From Aquihabitans sp. G128 (GTDB lineage: Bacteria > Actinomycetota > Acidimicrobiia > Acidimicrobiales > Iamiaceae): a DNA stretch of 64,000 nt. Under the pieces are notes generated by a model. The model saw only the letters and a program-made list of their open reading frames with translations, did no database searches and was not told where the DNA came from. This document shows, one piece after another, positions 19,871 to 29,218 of the stretch (its first letter is position 1; every line of letters starts with the position of its first letter). Location: NCBI RefSeq assembly GCF_019048865.1, contig NZ_CP077604.1:3534001-3598000 (forward strand), given 5' to 3'. The position numbers and the translations under genes are program-made.

Positions 19871-20518
19871 ATGGACCGCACCGCCACCGAGCCCGAGCAC
19901 GACCGCCGCCAGGACGACGGGCTGGTCCTCGACGTCGAGGCCGGGCGCCTCCAGCTCGGAGCCGAGGCGGTCGACCTGCCCGACGGTGCGTCGAACCGCA
20001 CGGTGCTCGAGGCCTACGTCGTGCTCGTGGAACGGTGCCGGGGTGATCGACCCTCGGCGCAGGCCGAGGTGCGCGACGTCGACCTGGGGGCGCTGGCCGA
20101 CGCGCTCGACCTCGACGCCGCGGACCTCGCCGCATCCATCGAGGCCGTCCTCGGTGCCGACGCCGCCGGTGCCCGCCGGCTCCTCGACCGGCTCCGGGAC
20201 CACCGGCTGGTCTCAGGGCTCGCCGCGGTCGCCCTCACCGCCACCCTCGCCGGCACGGTGCTGACCGCAGGCGTGGGGCCATCGGCACCCTCGGCCCAGC
20301 GGCTGCCTCCCGTCCGCGCGGTCGCGGCCACCGCGCTGGCCCCGGCGGCGTCGGTCGACGCCCCGGTCGGCGAGCCGATCACCACGACGCCCGAGGGTGT
20401 CGGCCTCGTCGAAGCGCGGACCGAGGAGGCCGACGGGGTCGGCCTGGTGCCGGCCGCCTCGGTCGACCAGGTGCCGAGCGAGGCCGACCCCGCGACGGCG
20501 ACGACCCCCGGGAGCTGA
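19871..20518 (+). CDS. Hypothetical single-pass membrane protein
   Basis: 215 residues from an ATG with GGAGGGG 4 nt upstream. An acidic cytoplasmic part (about 1-115) has Leu/Asp-rich helices (DVDLGALADALDLDAADLAASIEA). One membrane helix lies at about 118-138 (VSGLAAVALTATLAGTVLTAG), followed by an Ala/Pro/Thr-rich outer tail. The N-terminal part may be a small helical DNA- or protein-binding domain. No family is recognised. Confidence 0.6.
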   Translation: MDRTATEPEHDRRQDDGLVLDVEAGRLQLGAEAVDLPDGASNRTVLEAYVVLVERCRGDRPSAQAEVRDVDLGALADALDLDAADLAASIEAVLGADAAGARRLLDRLRDHRLVSGLAAVALTATLAGTVLTAGVGPSAPSAQRLPPVRAVAATALAPAASVDAPVGEPITTTPEGVGLVEARTEEADGVGLVPAASVDQVPSEADPATATTPGS

Positions 20519-20616
20519 CGCCGGCCGGGCGGCCGGCTCCGTCGCCGAGAGATCTGGCTCCGGAGGCAGGTGCCGGCCCTCCTCGTGTCGAAGGAGCGGC
20601 CGGGAGGTCTGGGCGA

Positions 20617-21135
20617 ATGGGCGAACGGGGTCCGGCGGTGGCGGCACCATCGGTGGCGCGCCCGGCGGCGCGGTCGGGCGGTGCCCAGGACCCGGTGACC
20701 GGCTTGCCGGGCACCGGCCCGGTCCTCGACGCGCTGTCCGACTGGCTCGACGAAGCCATGCCGGTCGCCCTGCTCGTCGTGGCCCTCACGGTGCCGGCCT
20801 CCGCCGACGAGGTGCACCGCGCCACGGCTCGTCGCCTCCACGACGGCCTCGACGCCGGGGCGCTGGTGGGCCGGCGCAACGACGGGCTGTTCCTGGTGGT
20901 CCTGCCGGGGACCCTCATGGCCGCCCGGGCGGCCCGGGTCGGCGGTGAGCTGCTGGAGGTGCTGCGCCAGCCCGTGCGCCTCGGGCGCCAGGAGCGGGCC
21001 AGCCCCACCGTCGCCATCGGCATCGCCGTCGCCGAGGAGGGCCAGGCCCCGGGCGACCTGCTGCTCGCCGCCGACGCCGCGCTCGCCCGAGCGATCGCGC
21101 TCGGCCCCAACCGCGCCGCCCTCGGCCCGACCTGA
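20617..21135 (+). CDS. Soluble degenerate GGDEF-domain protein
   Basis: 172 residues. The GGDEF fold is visible: DPVTGLPGTGPVLDAL at the start, a strand ALLVVALTVPA, then GRRNDGLFLVVLPG in place of the GG[DE]EF loop, and the closing VAIGIAVAEEG...DLLLAADAALARA. The catalytic Gly-Gly-Asp/Glu-Glu-Phe residues are absent, so this is not an active cyclase; it could be a c-di-GMP or partner-binding remnant. It is the second such gene in the window. Confidence 0.65.
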   Translation: MGERGPAVAAPSVARPAARSGGAQDPVTGLPGTGPVLDALSDWLDEAMPVALLVVALTVPASADEVHRATARRLHDGLDAGALVGRRNDGLFLVVLPGTLMAARAARVGGELLEVLRQPVRLGRQERASPTVAIGIAVAEEGQAPGDLLLAADAALARAIALGPNRAALGPT

Positions 21136-21241
21136 GCCGAGGCCTGGAGGTCGCGCCGCGCGCGGTCGAGGCCGACGCCGTCCCGTCCTGACGACCCGTC
21201 CTGGCGCTCGGCCGAGCGACTGCGCATCTTGCCCTGTCCTT

Positions 21242-21273
21242 CTGTCATGTATTAAGCACTCCTAACATGACAG
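21242..21273. promoter_or_regulatory. 9-bp perfect inverted repeat over the start of the siderophore importer operon
   Basis: CTGTCATGT (21242-21250) and ACATGACAG (21265-21273) flank an AT-rich 14-nt core, and the right arm contains the ATG at 21267. The core TTAAGCACTCCTAAC has a loose resemblance to a DtxR/IdeR iron box. A TTGCCC (21229-21234) and TATTAA (21250-21255) pair could be the promoter. A repressor bound here would block both. Confidence 0.5.
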
Positions 21274-22112
21274 CGTCGCTCCGGGGCTCGGGCCTGGTCC
21301 TCGCCTACGGCGGGGAGCCGGTCGTGCACGGTGCGTCGGTGGCGCTGCGAGCCGGGGTCGTGACGGCGTTCGTCGGTCCCAACGGGAGCGGCAAGTCCAC
21401 CCTCCTGCGCTCCCTGGCCCGTCTGCACCGCATGGAGTCCGGGACCATCGAGGTGGCGGCGCCCGATGGTGCGCCGACCCCCACCAGCTCGCTCTCCGCC
21501 CGGGCCTTCGCCCGCCGGGTGACCCTGCTCTCGCAGGAGCGGCCCCACCCCTCGGGGCTGGCCGTGCGCGACGTCGTCAACTTCGGGCGCCACCCGCACC
21601 GGGCGCGGTTCGGCGCCCCGACCGACGCCGATCGGGCTGCGGTCGACCGCGCCCTCGCCCTCACCGGGCTGGCCGCCATGGCCGACCGGCCCGTCGACGA
21701 GGTGTCCGGCGGCGAGCTCCAGCGGGTGTGGGTGGCCACCTGCCTCGCCCAGGACACCGGCGTCCTGCTGCTCGACGAGCCGACGAACCACCTCGACCTC
21801 CGCTACCAGGTGGAGATCCTCGACCTGATCCGCGTGCTCGCCGAGGAGCACGGCACCGCGCTCGGCGTCGTCCTGCACGACCTCGACGATGCCGCCGAGG
21901 TGGCCGACGAGGTGGTCCTGCTGCACGCCGGCCACATCCGCGCCGCCGGCCCGCCGGCGGAGGTGCTCACCAGCGACCTGCTCTCCGACGTCTACGGCCT
22001 CCAGGTCGACGTCGTGGCCGATCCGGCCTCGGGCCGGCTGCGGATCGAACCCCACCGCCGTCCCCGCCACCGTCCCACCCCGACCGTGAACCACCAGGAG
22101 CCCACCCCATGA
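21267..22112 (+). CDS. Iron-siderophore ABC transporter ATP-binding protein
   Basis: 281 residues. FecE/FepC-type ATPase: Walker A GPNGSGKST near residue 38, Q-loop LLSQE, signature VSGGELQRVW, Walker B VLLLDEPTNHLD, switch His in VLHDLDDA. Energises uptake through the permease encoded two genes downstream. The stop overlaps the next start by 4 nt, so the operon is coupled. A strong inverted repeat covers the promoter and start. Confidence 0.93.
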   Translation: MTASLRGSGLVLAYGGEPVVHGASVALRAGVVTAFVGPNGSGKSTLLRSLARLHRMESGTIEVAAPDGAPTPTSSLSARAFARRVTLLSQERPHPSGLAVRDVVNFGRHPHRARFGAPTDADRAAVDRALALTGLAAMADRPVDEVSGGELQRVWVATCLAQDTGVLLLDEPTNHLDLRYQVEILDLIRVLAEEHGTALGVVLHDLDDAAEVADEVVLLHAGHIRAAGPPAEVLTSDLLSDVYGLQVDVVADPASGRLRIEPHRRPRHRPTPTVNHQEPTP

Positions 22113-23138
22113 CCACCCCCCTCGCCCGCCGGGCCGCCATCGTGGCGGCCGCCGGGCTCGTCGCCCTGACCGCCTGCGGCACCACGAAGTCCGACGGCGC
22201 CGAGCGCGACCCCGCGCCCAAGGCGAAGGCCCAGGGCTGCGACGCCGTGCAGGCGAAGGGATCGGGCCCCATCGAGCTGGAGGACGCGCTCGGTCGCACG
22301 GTGAAGCTCGACGGGCCCGCCAAGCGGGTGGCCGTGCTCGAGTGGCAGCAGGTCGAGGACGTGCTGTCGCTGTGCCTGACGCCCATCGCCGTGGCCGACG
22401 CCAAGGGCTACCGCACGTGGGACACCGCCGAGGAGCTGCCGTCGTCGGTGAAGGACGTCGGCACCCGGGGCGAGCCCAACCTCGATGCCCTCTTCGGCAC
22501 CAACCCCGACCTCGTCATCGTCGAGGCCACCTCGGCCGACGACCCGGTGATCGAGCAGCTGTCCGACTACGACGTGCCGGTGCTCGCCACGCGGGGCCGA
22601 CACCAAGGACCCGATCGGGAACATGCTCGACACCTTCGACCTCATCGCCGAGGCCACCGGGCGCTCCGAGCAGGCCGACGTCGTCAGCGACGAGTTCACG
22701 GCCGCGCAGGAGAAGGCCAAGGCGGACCTCGCCGACGAGGACGTCGATGGCCGGCGGTTCGCCTACGTCGACGGCTACATCGACGGCGGCAACGTGGCGC
22801 TGCGACCGTTCGGCCAGGGGTCGTTCTTCGGGGAGCTGGGCGAGAGCTTGGGCCTGGAGAACGCCTGGACCGGCGAGGTCGACGACGCCTACGGCCTGGG
22901 CCTCACCGACATCGAGGGCATGACCGCCGTCGGCGATGCCACGGTCTTCTACACCTCGACCGACGACGGCACGTCCGAGGACGTCATCGCCGAGCTGGAG
23001 AAGAACCCGGTGTGGAAGGCGCTGCCGGCGGTCGCGCAGGACCGGGTCCACCCCTTCCCGCCTGGCATCTGGACCTTCGGCGGCCCCCGCTCGGGCATCC
23101 AGGCGCTCCAGGCGTACGTCGACCTCCTGACGAAGTAG
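22109..23138 (+). CDS. Iron-siderophore substrate-binding lipoprotein, frameshifted
   Basis: About 343 residues when corrected. Lipobox LTAC gives the mature N-terminus at about residue 24. The FepB/FecB fold follows: IELEDALGRTVKLDGPAKRVAVLEWQQVEDVLSL, PNLDALFGTNPDLVIVE, then from 22623 MLDTFDLIAEATGR through VFYTSTDD and GPRSGIQALQAYVDLL. The frame breaks at about 22595; restoring one GC gives ATRGADTKDPIGNMLDTFDL, exactly the expected loop. Binds ferric siderophore outside the membrane for the permease. Confidence 0.9.
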
Positions 23139-23141
23139 CCG

Positions 23142-25280
23142 GTGGCCGACCAGCGCATCGGCTCCCTCGCCGACCCCGAGGTGCGGCCCGCGGCCCCAGC
23201 CGCGCCCGACCCTGGCGACATCCTCGATCCGGGTGGCCGCAGCCAGGTCCTCGCTGCGGGAGTGCTGCTCGTCGCGCTGGCCGTGGCACTCGCGGTGGCC
23301 GCCGGCTGGCACCTCACCCAGGGGACCTCCGACGTCGGCTTCCTCGACCTCTGGGACCTGCTGCTGGGCCGCCACGCGTCGACCAGCGCAGCCACGCGCG
23401 ACGTCCTCCTCGGGTCTCGCCTGCCGCGGGTGGGGGCCGCCGTCGCGGTCGGCTTCGCGCTCGGGGTGGCCGGCACCCTGCTGCAGTCCCTGGCCCGCAA
23501 CGCCCTGGCCGCCCCCGACACCGTCGGGGTCACCGCCGGGGCCTACTTCGCCGTCGCCACCGTCGCCGCGTTCGGGCTCGACGTGCCGATCTGGGCGTCC
23601 ACCCTGGTGGCCTTCGTCGGCGGCCTCGCGGCGGCCGCGCTCGTGCTGGTCCTCAGCGGGGCCGCTGCAGCCTCCACCACCCGCCTCCTGCTGGCCGGCT
23701 CGGCGGTGGCCCTCGCCCTGCAGTCGGCCACCGCAGCGCTGCTGATCCTCTTCAAGCAGCAGACCGGCGGGCTCTTCGCCTGGGGCAGCGGCTCGCTGAG
23801 CCAGCTCGACCTCACCGCCTTCAGCCGGGCGGCGCCGCTCACCATCGGGGTCACGATCGTCGCCCTGGTCCTCGCCCGCCGCCTCGACCTGCTGGCCCTG
23901 GGGGACGACACCGCCGCCGTGCTCGGCGTGCCGGTCCGGTCCACCCGAGCCGTCGGGATCGTGCTCGCGGTCCTGCTCACGGCAGGAGCGGTCACCCTGG
24001 CCGGCCCCATCGGCTTCATCGGCCTGGCCGCGCCGGTCGCCACCCGGTTGCTCGCCCCCTACGTGCCGGCCCTGCACCGCCACGCCCTCCGCATCCCCAC
24101 CGCCGGCCTCGTCGGCGCCCTCGCCGTGGTGCTGGCCGATGCGCTCCTGCGCGCCCTGCTCGGCGCCACGCGAGCCATCGCCATCCCCACCGGCGTGACC
24201 ACCACCCTCTTCGGTGCCGTGGTGATGGTGGTCCTGGCCCGCCGCAGCCGCACCGCCGGCGCCCGAAGCGCCACCACCGCCGCCCACGTGCGGGTGCGGT
24301 CCACCCGTCGCTTCGTGGTGGTGCTGGTCGTCGCCGGCGCCGCGGTGGCGGGCATCGGCGTGCTCGGCCTCCTGGCCGGCAGCACGTGGCTCCGCACCGG
24401 GGACATCGTCGCCTGGCTGGGCGGGGACGGCGCTCCCGTCGTGCGCTTCGCCCTCGACGAGCGGGCACCCAGGGTGGCCGCTGCGCTCGCCGCCGGCGCG
24501 GCCCTGGCCCTCTCGGGCACGATCGTGCAGGCCACGTGCCGGAACCCGCTCGCCGAGCCGGGCCTGCTGGGGGTCACCGGCGGCGCCGGGCTGGCCGCCG
24601 TGCTGGTGGTCACCAAGGTGACCGCGCCGAGCACCGGCACGCTGGTGCTGGCGGCGGTGGTGGGTGCCGTGGTGTCGTTCGGCCTCGTCTACGCCCTCTC
24701 GTGGCGCGACGGGCTCGACGCCGACCGCCTGATCCTGGTGGGCATCGGCTCCTGGTACGGCACCACCGCGCTCAGCACGTACTTCCTGCTGGAGACCGAT
24801 CCCTTCAACACGCCACGGATCTACACCTGGCTGTCGGGCACCACCTACGGCCGCTCCTTCGAGCAGGTGCTGCCGGCGGTCGTGGTCCTCGCCGTCACCA
24901 TCCCGCTCGCCCTCTGGCGTCGACGGGACCTCGACCTGCTGGCCATCGACGAGGACCTGCCCCGGGTGGTCGGGCTCCCGATCGAGCGGGTCCGCCTGCT
25001 CCTGCTGGGCTCGGCCGCCGTGCTGGCCGCCACCAGCGTGGCGGCGGTGGGCGTCGTCGGCTTCGTCGGCCTGGTGGCGCCCCACGCCGCCCGGGCCCTG
25101 GTCGGCGGCCGCCACGCCCGGGTCGTGCCGGTCTCGGTCCTGCTCGGTGCCGCGCTGCTCGGCATCGCCGACACCGTCGGCCGCACGGTCATCGCCCCGG
25201 CGCAGCTGCCCGCCGGCCTGGCCGTCGCCCTGATCGGCACCCCGTACTTCGTGTTCCTGCTCCTGCGCTCCCGGGCGTAA
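23142..25280 (+). CDS. Iron-siderophore ABC transporter permease, two FecCD units fused
   Basis: 712 residues, twice the usual FecCD length. Two homologous halves of about ten membrane helices each: the first with RLPRVGAAVAVGFALGVAGTLLQSLARNALAAPDTVGV and GPIGFIGLAAPVATR, the second with RAPRVAAALAAGAALALSGTIVQATCRNPLAEPGLLGV and GVVGFVGLVAPHAAR. One chain thus supplies both membrane subunits, as in FhuB. GTG start 3 nt after the binding-protein stop, so translationally coupled. Confidence 0.93.
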   Translation: MADQRIGSLADPEVRPAAPAAPDPGDILDPGGRSQVLAAGVLLVALAVALAVAAGWHLTQGTSDVGFLDLWDLLLGRHASTSAATRDVLLGSRLPRVGAAVAVGFALGVAGTLLQSLARNALAAPDTVGVTAGAYFAVATVAAFGLDVPIWASTLVAFVGGLAAAALVLVLSGAAAASTTRLLLAGSAVALALQSATAALLILFKQQTGGLFAWGSGSLSQLDLTAFSRAAPLTIGVTIVALVLARRLDLLALGDDTAAVLGVPVRSTRAVGIVLAVLLTAGAVTLAGPIGFIGLAAPVATRLLAPYVPALHRHALRIPTAGLVGALAVVLADALLRALLGATRAIAIPTGVTTTLFGAVVMVVLARRSRTAGARSATTAAHVRVRSTRRFVVVLVVAGAAVAGIGVLGLLAGSTWLRTGDIVAWLGGDGAPVVRFALDERAPRVAAALAAGAALALSGTIVQATCRNPLAEPGLLGVTGGAGLAAVLVVTKVTAPSTGTLVLAAVVGAVVSFGLVYALSWRDGLDADRLILVGIGSWYGTTALSTYFLLETDPFNTPRIYTWLSGTTYGRSFEQVLPAVVVLAVTIPLALWRRRDLDLLAIDEDLPRVVGLPIERVRLLLLGSAAVLAATSVAAVGVVGFVGLVAPHAARALVGGRHARVVPVSVLLGAALLGIADTVGRTVIAPAQLPAGLAVALIGTPYFVFLLLRSRA

Positions 25281-25342
25281 GGGCGGGCCGATCCACACGG
25301 TGCCGGCGGGCGGGCCCCGCAGGGCTGGGTAGGGGCGGGTCG

Positions 25343-26221
25343 ATGCCGAAGCTCTCCGCACGGGTCGTGGACGACCTCGCCGACCTCGGGGCGCTGGCGG
25401 GCCGGCACGACCCGGCTGCCATCCTGATCAGCGGCGCGGTGGCCGAGCCGGCGCTCGCGGGCCGGGTCCGGGCCTGGGCCGTCGGCCCACCGGGCGAGGA
25501 GCTCGGGGTCGCCGCCGCCATCGAGGTCACGCCGGGGCGCTGGACGGCGTCGGTGCTGTGCCTCGACCCCCGTGCCGCTCCCGTCCTGGCCCGGGTCCTC
25601 GTCGCTTCACCGGCCCGCTGGCTGTCGGGCACGGCCGCCCACGTCGAGCCGGTGCTGGCGCAGTGGCCCGGGTCGACGGCCCTGCGCCTGCCGTTGCGGT
25701 CGAGCAACCACGAGGAGGTGGTCCGCTTCCCCGAGCACGATCCGCGGATCCGACCGGCCGGGCCCGGCGACGTCGCCGCCCTGGTCCGGCTCTACGGGAG
25801 CAGCGACCTGGAGCTCCTCGGGCCGGCCCTCGGGGAGGCGGTCGAGCGGTTGGTCGCCGATCACCGCGTCGTGCTGGCCGAGGTCGGTGGCGAGCTGGTG
25901 GGCGCCATCCGCTGCGAGCTGCGCAGCCCCCGCTACGACTGGTGGAGCGGCCTGTGGGTGGCCCCGGAGCACCGCCGCACGGGCCTCGCCACCGCCCTGC
26001 ACCGGCGGGCCGGCGAGGTGTCGGTGGCGCTCGGCCGTCGTGCCGTCGGCGCGGCGGCGCCGAGCAACCACATGGTCCCGCGCCACCAGCCGGCCGAAGA
26101 CGTGTGGCTGGAGGCGGCCGTCCCCGCTCCTCCGCCGTCGTGGCGCGCCCGGGCGCGCCGGAAGGCCCGGCGCACCTGGCGCCGCACGGGCGGGCGGCGC
26201 GTGCTCCGGTCGCCTCGCTAG
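25343..26221 (+). CDS. GNAT-family N-acetyltransferase
   Basis: 292 residues. An N-terminal region of unknown type (about 1-135) precedes a GNAT domain: IRPAGPGDVAALVRLYG, VVLAEVGGELVGAIRCEL and the acetyl-CoA loop LWVAPEHRRTGLATALHRRAG. A very basic C-terminal tail (RARARRKARRTWRRTGGRR) could bind nucleic acid or membrane. The substrate is unknown. It follows the siderophore operon by 62 bp and may or may not be part of it. Confidence 0.72.
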   Translation: MPKLSARVVDDLADLGALAGRHDPAAILISGAVAEPALAGRVRAWAVGPPGEELGVAAAIEVTPGRWTASVLCLDPRAAPVLARVLVASPARWLSGTAAHVEPVLAQWPGSTALRLPLRSSNHEEVVRFPEHDPRIRPAGPGDVAALVRLYGSSDLELLGPALGEAVERLVADHRVVLAEVGGELVGAIRCELRSPRYDWWSGLWVAPEHRRTGLATALHRRAGEVSVALGRRAVGAAAPSNHMVPRHQPAEDVWLEAAVPAPPPSWRARARRKARRTWRRTGGRRVLRSPR

Positions 26222-26259
26222 CGTCGCGTCCGTCGCGGGGCGAACGCGAGGAGCGCCGG

Positions 26260-26854
26260 ATGGCACCCAGGTCCAAGGTCGTGGTGGTCAACCACTGTCG
26301 CTCGACGGGGTGTACCAGGCGCCGGCGCGCCGACGAGGACGAGCGCGACGGCTTCGCCCACGGCGGCTGGGCCACCGCCGACGACGCCGAGCTGCAAGCG
26401 GCGGTCGGGCGCGCCATGGCGGGCGGCTGGTCGCTGCTGGTGGGTCGCACCACCTACGAGGACCTCTACGAAGGCTGGTCGGTGCGCCAGCCCGACAGCC
26501 CGATGACCCAGGCGCTGACGAACGTGCAGAAGTACGTCGCCTCGCGCGACCCCACCTGTCCGCTGCCGTGGGCACGCTCGACGCTGCTCGGAGGCGAAGC
26601 GGCCGATGCCGTCTCCACCCTGCGCCAGGAGCACGACGGCACGCTGGTCACCTTCGGCAGCGGCGAGCTCACCCGGTCGCTGCTCGAAGCGCGGGCTGGT
26701 GGACGAGTTCGTCCTGATGGTCCACCCGCTCGTGCTCGGGGAGGGGCGCCGCTTCTTCGAGGACGCGCCGCTCACCCGGCTCGAGCTGCTCGACGAGGTC
26801 ACCACGGCAACCGGGGTCCTCGTGGCCACCTATCGCGTGCTGGCCGACGGCTGA
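26260..26854 (+). CDS. Dihydrofolate reductase/RibD C-terminal-like protein, three frameshifts
   Basis: Reading three frames in turn gives a normal DHFR-fold protein of about 200 residues: KVVVVNH, then SLDGVYQAPAR, then DEDERDGFAHGGW...LLVGRTTYEDLYEGW...ASRDPT...LRQEHDGTLVTFGSGELTRSLLEA, then LVDEFVLMVHPLVLGEGRRFF. Breaks are at about 26294 (one C missing), 26325-26331 and 26689-26695 (one GC missing in each). GAGGAG lies 7 nt before the ATG. Probably an NADPH-dependent reductase of unknown substrate; a true pseudogene is possible but the regular error type argues against it. Confidence 0.75.
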
Positions 26855-27660
26855 GGCCGGCGGACGCCGTCAGAGGTCGGCTGGAGCCGGCGTCGTCGCC
26901 GGCGTGACCACCGGGCGACCGACGCCCCGCACGCGGACGACGAGGCGGCGCACCGCTCGCCGGACCAGGAGCCGGCGCAACCCCGCCTTGGGGCGGGGCG
27001 GGCGCGACGGGCGGCTGTGGTGGGGGGCCGGGCCCATCAGGCCGGGCGGGATGGAACGCATGCTGATCATCGGACTGCTCTTCGACGTGTGCTTCCAGGT
27101 CCACCGGTCGGTGCACCTTGGGTCGGGGGGCGGCCGACGGGGGAAGCGGCGCTGAGGGAACGTACGGCAAAAGGGTCTCTGACCTGGAGGTTTCGAGCGA
27201 CGAATCACTCCTTCGCGATACCGGCGGTCGCCCGATCGATGCTGATGCGCTGCCAACTCGGTGCCCGCCGGATGCTTTCGGCCGCCGCCGCCCGACTGCG
27301 ATCCCCGGGGAGACACGTCCTTCGACGGCGCCTGCCTCTCCGCAGGGCCCTTTCGAGGACGAGGGAACCGCACCGCGTGGACCCGGACCCGGTTCGACCA
27401 CCCCACCGACCAGATCGGCGCTGCCTGCCGGCGTGCGCCGCCGCGCCGGCAGCGGGCACACCCGCCGGCGTCTCGTCGCCGAACCAGCCCGGCCCTCAGC
27501 CGTTGCCCGCGGGGCGGAGTGGCAGTGGCAGGACCGAGGAGGATCAGCGCCGCCAGGATCACCCGTTCGAGGCTTGATGCTGGCCAGGGACCCATGGAAG
27601 CCTGCCGGCCGTTTCGAGGCATGAGCCCGGGGCTGTTCGTCAAGATGCCGGGGAGGGCAC
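26855..27660. other. 806-bp gap without a supportable gene
   Basis: All long open frames here lack family similarity and have the Arg/Pro/Ala composition of chance frames in GC-rich DNA. The best candidate is a leftward 63-codon basic frame at 26870-27061 starting MRSIPPGLMGP, with no clear ribosome-binding site. The region 27160-27250 is locally lower in GC and may hold the promoter of the glycine-rich protein gene. Confidence 0.4.
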
Positions 27661-29052
27661 ATGTCAGTGAAGTTCGGAAGTCGTCTTGTCGCGCGAGCGG
27701 CGGCGCTGGCGATGGTGGGTGGCGCCGCAGTTGCGGCTCCGATCGTCGCCGGTTCCGTGGCGGCGGCCGCCGTCCCGCAGACCGTCACGGTCACGGTCAC
27801 CTTCGGCTACACCGGCGCCGCTCAAGAGTGGGTCGTGCCGGCTGGAGTCACAAGCGCCACGTTCGAGCTGAGCGGCGGGCACGGCCAGAACACGCTCACC
27901 TCTGGTGGCAACGGCGGCTACGCCCGGGCGGTCCTTCCGACCACCCCGAGCGCGACCGTGCAGGTGAACGTCGCTGGCGGTGGCGGCAACACCTTCAACG
28001 GCGGAGGCGTCGCGAACAACTGCAGCGGCGGCAACGGGGGCGGCGCCTCCGACGTGCGCATCGGCGGCGTCGCCCTCACCGACCGGGTCCTGGTGGCCGG
28101 CGGCGGCGGGGGCGGCACCAACAGCGACTCCACTGGCGGCGCTGGCGGCGGCACCAGCGGCACCAGCGGATCCGGCATCTACGGCGGCGGAGGCGGCACC
28201 CAGACCGAAGGCGGACGCACCGTCTTCGACTACTTCCCGGCCGCCACCTTCGGATCCGGGGCCACCCTGCCGATCGGCTACTGCGGCGGCGCCGGCGGCG
28301 GAGGCTGGTACGGCGGCGGTTCCGGCCTGGGCACCCTCGGCGCCGGAGGCGGCGGCTCGGGCCACGGCCCCGAAGGCGCCGTGCTCACCGCCGGCGAGTC
28401 GGTGTCGTCTGACAGCAACGGCCTGGTGACCATCACCTACGAGGCGCCGGCACCGGCCTCCTGTGCGACGTGCATCTCCGGTGTTGCCAAGGACGCCGTG
28501 ACCGGTGCGCCGGTCGCGGGGGTTCGGGTGCGGGCCCTGCAGGGCACCGTGTCGAAGGCCACCGTGTACACCGCTGCTGACGGCTCGTTCACCCTGCCGA
28601 ACCTGGTTGCCGGGCAGAGCTACCGGGTCCAGTTCAACGACGTGAACAACGTGCCGGCCCGCTACCCGCTGGTCGAGTACTCGCCCAACGCCTCCGGGGT
28701 CGGCGCCTCGGTCACCCCCGGCGGTGCGCTGCTCGACGAGCAGCTCACCCCCTACGGAGCCATCTCCGGCATCGTCGTCAACAAGGCCAACGGCCAACCG
28801 CTGGCCAACGTGCGGGTCCGGGCCTTGGTCGGCACCACCGAGAAGCGCACCGTCACCACCGGCGCCGACGGCACCTTCGTGCTGCCCCAGCTCCTGGCCG
28901 GCAACTACTCGGTGCAGGCCGCTGACGCCATCGGTGGCAACCGGGCGTTCCAGCCCCAGTGGTACCAGGGCGCCTTCAAGGCCGCCAACGCCACCCCGGT
29001 GGCCAGCGGCTCGACGATCTCCTTCGAGATCTCGGGCTACGTGACCGGCTGA
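27661..29052 (+). CDS. Secreted glycine-rich protein with two carboxypeptidase-regulatory-like domains
   Basis: 463 residues. Sec signal peptide (about 1-39), a beta-rich segment FGYTGAAQEWVVPAGVTSATFEL, then a glycine-rich core (about 70-250) with runs such as GGGGGGTNSDSTGGAGGGTSG and GSGIYGGGGG. Two CarboxypepD_reg/SdrD B-like Ig domains follow, starting ISGVAKDAVTGAPVAGVRVRAL and ISGIVVNKANGQPLANVRVRAL. There is no LPXTG or C-terminal helix. Probably a surface or matrix protein. GGGAGGG lies 3-9 nt before the ATG, and a strong terminator follows. Confidence 0.82.
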   Translation: MSVKFGSRLVARAAALAMVGGAAVAAPIVAGSVAAAAVPQTVTVTVTFGYTGAAQEWVVPAGVTSATFELSGGHGQNTLTSGGNGGYARAVLPTTPSATVQVNVAGGGGNTFNGGGVANNCSGGNGGGASDVRIGGVALTDRVLVAGGGGGGTNSDSTGGAGGGTSGTSGSGIYGGGGGTQTEGGRTVFDYFPAATFGSGATLPIGYCGGAGGGGWYGGGSGLGTLGAGGGGSGHGPEGAVLTAGESVSSDSNGLVTITYEAPAPASCATCISGVAKDAVTGAPVAGVRVRALQGTVSKATVYTAADGSFTLPNLVAGQSYRVQFNDVNNVPARYPLVEYSPNASGVGASVTPGGALLDEQLTPYGAISGIVVNKANGQPLANVRVRALVGTTEKRTVTTGADGTFVLPQLLAGNYSVQAADAIGGNRAFQPQWYQGAFKAANATPVASGSTISFEISGYVTG

Positions 29053-29076
29053 CCCAAAGCATCGGGAACACCGCAA

Positions 29077-29110
29077 GAAGGCCCCCGCCCCCTACCGGGC
29101 GGGGGCCTTC
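29077..29110 (+). terminator. Strong intrinsic terminator
   Basis: GAAGGCCCCCGCCC and GGGCGGGGGCCTTC form a perfect 14-bp stem with a CCTACC loop, 24 bp after the stop of the glycine-rich protein gene. Confidence 0.85.
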
Positions 29111-29218
29111 TGCGCGTCCGGGCCCCGGACCTCACGGTCACCGCCCTCCGCACCGCGACACGATGGACGAGTGGATCCCCGTGACGGGCCGGGACGTGCA
29201 GCCGGGACCCCCCACTGG

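Noticed and set aside
22515..25361. Long leftward open frame opposite the siderophore permease
   Set aside because: Low-complexity His/Gln/Gly translation antisense to a clear 20-helix permease.
27375..27430. Similarity of a WTRTRFD-encoding stretch to the island membrane protein at about 30240
   Set aside because: Only about 20 bp match and the rest diverges; likely chance or too short to interpret.
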